From the NCBI GenBank assembly GCA_035582835.1, contig JAYKAV010000944.1:593932-657931 (forward strand): a stretch of 64,000 nt of DNA, in the 5' to 3' direction. The DNA is from Phoebastria nigripes (Eukaryota > Chordata > Aves > Procellariiformes > Diomedeidae). This document shows positions 61,241-64,000 of this stretch, piece after piece (within the stretch, counting starts at the first letter, position 1; each line of letters starts with the position of its first letter). Below the pieces are notes generated by a model. It was not told the DNA's origin. It searched no databases and was given only the letters and a program-made list of their open reading frames with translations. The translations under genes and the position numbers were made by a program.

Positions 61241-63466
61241 TACCATACCAGTTGGTTTGCCAAACAGTGAACTGCCAGCCATCTGCCATCCGAATCAGAA
61301 TTTACATTGTTTCATCTTAAAATAACGCCTTCGGAATATCAAGTAACTCTCTGCATCAGGTTTTGCGAACTGAAAATTGGCCAGGATTAAAAACAAATAC
61401 CAAATGTGCCTCCGAAAGGAGTGGTGAGGAGAGGGGGGGGAAAGTTGGAGAGGTAAAGTTTTTAATTTGCTGTTTACCTGATCTGGAGTGAGACGATAAG
61501 GCTGATGGTTTTAACCTTGCAAATGCAATCTNCTTAACACGGAAGCAATTTCATGGTAGCTGGTGAGGTGGAGCAGNGGGAATGGGAACTGGTTTCTGTG
61601 CATAGCGTGGTACTCTGTGACTTTTTCTCGAGCCAAATGCTCCTTGGGCCTCAGTTTCTCTGTCTTCAAGTACTTCAAACTAAGTATTCACGAGTTCTTG
61701 GAGTACTCTGGACTTAGGTCTGCCCTTTGGGTGTATGATTTTCGTGACTACATCAGCNAGCTGTAAATTAATGAGTCAATTGTAGCAGAGTATTAACTTA
61801 GTGGAGATCTAATTTGCCTGACTCCTTAATCCTACTCATTAGGAGGAAAAATAATAAATTTACTAAAATTGTGAAACACATTCTGCTGTTTGATATTAAA
61901 CACTTTTAATCATGAGGTTTTAGGATATATTTTGGTGACAATGTCAGGCAGCTGACAGTTCTTCTGAACTCAAGCAATACCCCCCCTCTCTGTATCTGTA
62001 ATGAAGGTCTCCATAGGTGATGTTTGCTTGTAACACTTACTAAATAAAAGAGGAATCTGATTGACTGATCACAGCCCCTCTGTTCCTGCAGTCTAAAACA
62101 TAATACCGGCCAGTGTATTTCTGCTTACAAAAGTCCATCCGGATATCCAACCCATGGCCTGTTATGAAAGGCAGTAAAACAGAAAGGGGTTCAGATGTCA
62201 CCAACAGATCTTAACTTGGCTCTCTCTCCTCCCACAAACCTTCCATGTGGTTCTAAAATCTCTTGAGCCCTAAAAAAATGCTTCAGTGTGATGGTTTCTT
62301 TTAGGCAATATGTGTTGCAAATATCCCTGTTGCTGAAGAAGTCGTGGATAGTGTGGCTGCACTTACAGTGACAAGTCCACTTAGATTAGTTGCCTGTAGT
62401 AATGGAAGGTGTAGGAGCGTAGACTACTTATAAATGTGTTGAAATGTCAGCCCACAAGATGAATTTCCAATGTATTTAGTTCCTAGTTAAGGGGAAAATA
62501 GATGCATATTCCAGCATACGGTACAATAGTCTCAGTCTTCTCATCTTCCAAGACTGTGGGAAAGGTGTATTTGGAGCAGTAGCCACCTGTTAATAGTAAA
62601 TTAATTCCTTCAGATGGAATCATCACAAAACTGACATGTCTGCATCTAGGCCCAAAGCACTGCGTAAGAGTCAGACTGCTTATCTGTGGTGCCTAATACA
62701 CGCTAAATACCCAGAAACACTTCTTTCCAGCAGCATCTCCTCCAGGATCTGTAAACTCAGATGGAACATATGTTTTGGGCCAGAGAACGGAAGCATGTCA
62801 GGTTGATTACTTAAGCACTCAGAGGGCGATTACTCTTACCTNGCTTTAGCTGTTTAAAATTAATGGCCTTAACCTAAACTTGTCATGTAGGTTGCCTCCA
62901 TTATCAATGGAAAGAGAGCAGCACCTCCAGGGAGCAATCCATCCTAGAATAGGTCTGGAGTCAGTATATCTCAATGACAATTTTCCCCACCTTTCTCCCG
63001 AACGTTAAGACTTAGCTAAAACTACATGTCTACATTTTAGATGAATCCTACTAAAATAGATTCCACCTTCTATTTTGGGTTCCTGTTTGGTTTTTATTTT
63101 ACAGAAACTGCACGCTAGGTCTTTCTTCTGCCAGAACCCAACAGCTGCTCTAGAAAGTCTTTTTTTTCATTGATTTTTGAAAGGCTGAGCTCTTCTCAGT
63201 TAAACATTTGGCCTCAGGAGACCACTTCATATTCTGAATCTGGCTTGGACATTGGTAGCGTGAACCCCTCATTCAGATGTTTAAGCTTCAAATCATGTGG
63301 CTTGACCTATCTTTGTGCCTAGAATTTCAAATGGGCTAACTATAAATTACTCTTTAGAAGTGCCTGGGGCTAAGTTAGTATTATTTTGTTGAAAAGGCAA
63401 GCAGAGCCATGGCATGGGCACTTGTGTTGGAAAGACATTCTCCACACTATTAAAATGTTATAAGGG
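61241..63466. other. Intronic sequence, nothing recognised
   Basis: Includes an 8-G run near 61432-61440 and several single Ns. No gene is supported. Confidence 0.5.
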
Positions 63467-63655
63467 TTCCTGGTACAGTTGGCCAGTTTTGGTCCAACAG
63501 AAGTGACCAGGCATGGTTAGAAAGCTTGGACAGACNAAGAACTATTCCCATTTGGCACTTTGGATGCAACCAGTGTGTTTGGGAAGTAAGAAAATATAGC
63601 TGTGCCATGTTAGTTGGGCCTCAGGGACAGAAAATGGGACCTGGCACATTTTATT
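63467..63655 (+). repeat. Unnamed diverged repeat, copy B
   Basis: Contains cctggtacagttggccagtt, actattcccatttggcactt, tggatgcaaccagtgtgttt and tgtgccatgttagttgggcc, parallel to the copy at 60319-60500 and about 3.1 kb from it. Confidence 0.5.
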
Positions 63656-64000
63656 TGCCAGTATAGATGGTAGCTTGAGTCTCTGCATTATCTGCAGAGT
63701 GCTTAATTGAAGTACTCTGAATTAATGCCAGGCACCTGCATTTTAGGTGTTATAAAATCTAAGTAGGGACCTGAAGCAGCCCGAATCTCGCTGCACGTGC
63801 CTTGGTTTGCTCAGAACCGGGCAAGGACCCAGATTCTGTTTTGGGAGCTTTCTTTCTGCATTATTTATATACTCATGTTTTAGTAGCCACTACAAGTCCA
63901 AAACACACTTATGCAAAGTGTTATGCTGACATGTAACAGCAAGATTGTCCTGTCTCCAAACCCACTTATGATTCATGTATAAGATGAGAGGTAAGAAGTA

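Larger units (their letters stand above)
17960..64000 (+). other. MSRA: MSRA intron downstream of the exon (partial, inferred)
   Basis: The rest of the window follows the donor. I did not find the final MSRA exon, which should contain a YYAEDYHQQYL-type motif and a GYCGLGGTG tail. Absence was judged by reading, not by a search, so a small exon could be missed. If correct, this intron exceeds 46 kb. Confidence 0.7.

Noticed and set aside
1..64000. CRISPR arrays, tRNA or rRNA genes, bacterial operons
   Set aside because: None seen. The sequence is vertebrate intron with CR1 elements and no regularly spaced repeats or cloverleaf candidates.

Overview
The window looks like nuclear DNA from a bird. 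It carries CR1 retrotransposon copies of several ages, one complete solo LTR of a type I associate with neognath (probably Neoaves) genomes, AT-rich intronic sequence, and about 37 isolated single-N calls. The clade is inferred from repeat content only.

The one protein-coding segment I can support is a 107-bp exon on the + strand at 17853-17959. It encodes 35 complete codons of peptide methionine sulfoxide reductase A (MSRA), including the GMRQGND-x-GTQYRS block. It has a pyrimidine-rich AG acceptor and a GT donor. I found no other MSRA exon, so 1-17852 and 17960-64000 are best read as parts of two very long introns. MSRA is known for very long introns in vertebrates.

Layout. 1-10 kb: ancient CR1 remnants (0.7-1.7 kb and an RT fragment at 5.85 kb) plus younger CR1 3' ends at 7.0, 8.8-9.2 and 10.0 kb. 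11.35-11.96 kb: a 605-bp solo LTR in minus orientation with a 5-bp target duplication, flanked by a short repeat pair at 10.3 and 12.15 kb. 15.1-15.5 kb: ancient CR1. 17.85 kb: the MSRA exon. 18-30 kb: mostly unique intron with two copies of a small terminal-inverted-repeat (TIR) element and an ancient CR1. 30-32 kb: CTCF-like motifs, a CCT microsatellite and a CpG-rich patch. 35-37 kb: another TIR element and an ancient CR1. 40.3-40.5 kb: a second CpG patch. 45-49 kb: a CR1 fragment, an E-box palindrome, tandem TIR elements and the longest CR1 copy (about 640 bp). 55-58 kb: more TIR elements, a small inverted-repeat cluster and an ancient CR1. 60.3-63.7 kb: an unnamed diverged repeat pair around a third CpG patch.

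Apart from the exon, every open frame I examined is explained by CR1, by the LTR, or by chance in a long intron. I see no operon, defence locus, CRISPR array, rRNA, tRNA or new gene system. The observations most worth checking are the degenerate TIR family, the solo LTR with intact promoter motifs antisense to MSRA, the CpG patches, and the weak donor with an open intronic extension after the MSRA exon. Family names and consensus matches come from memory, not from a search.
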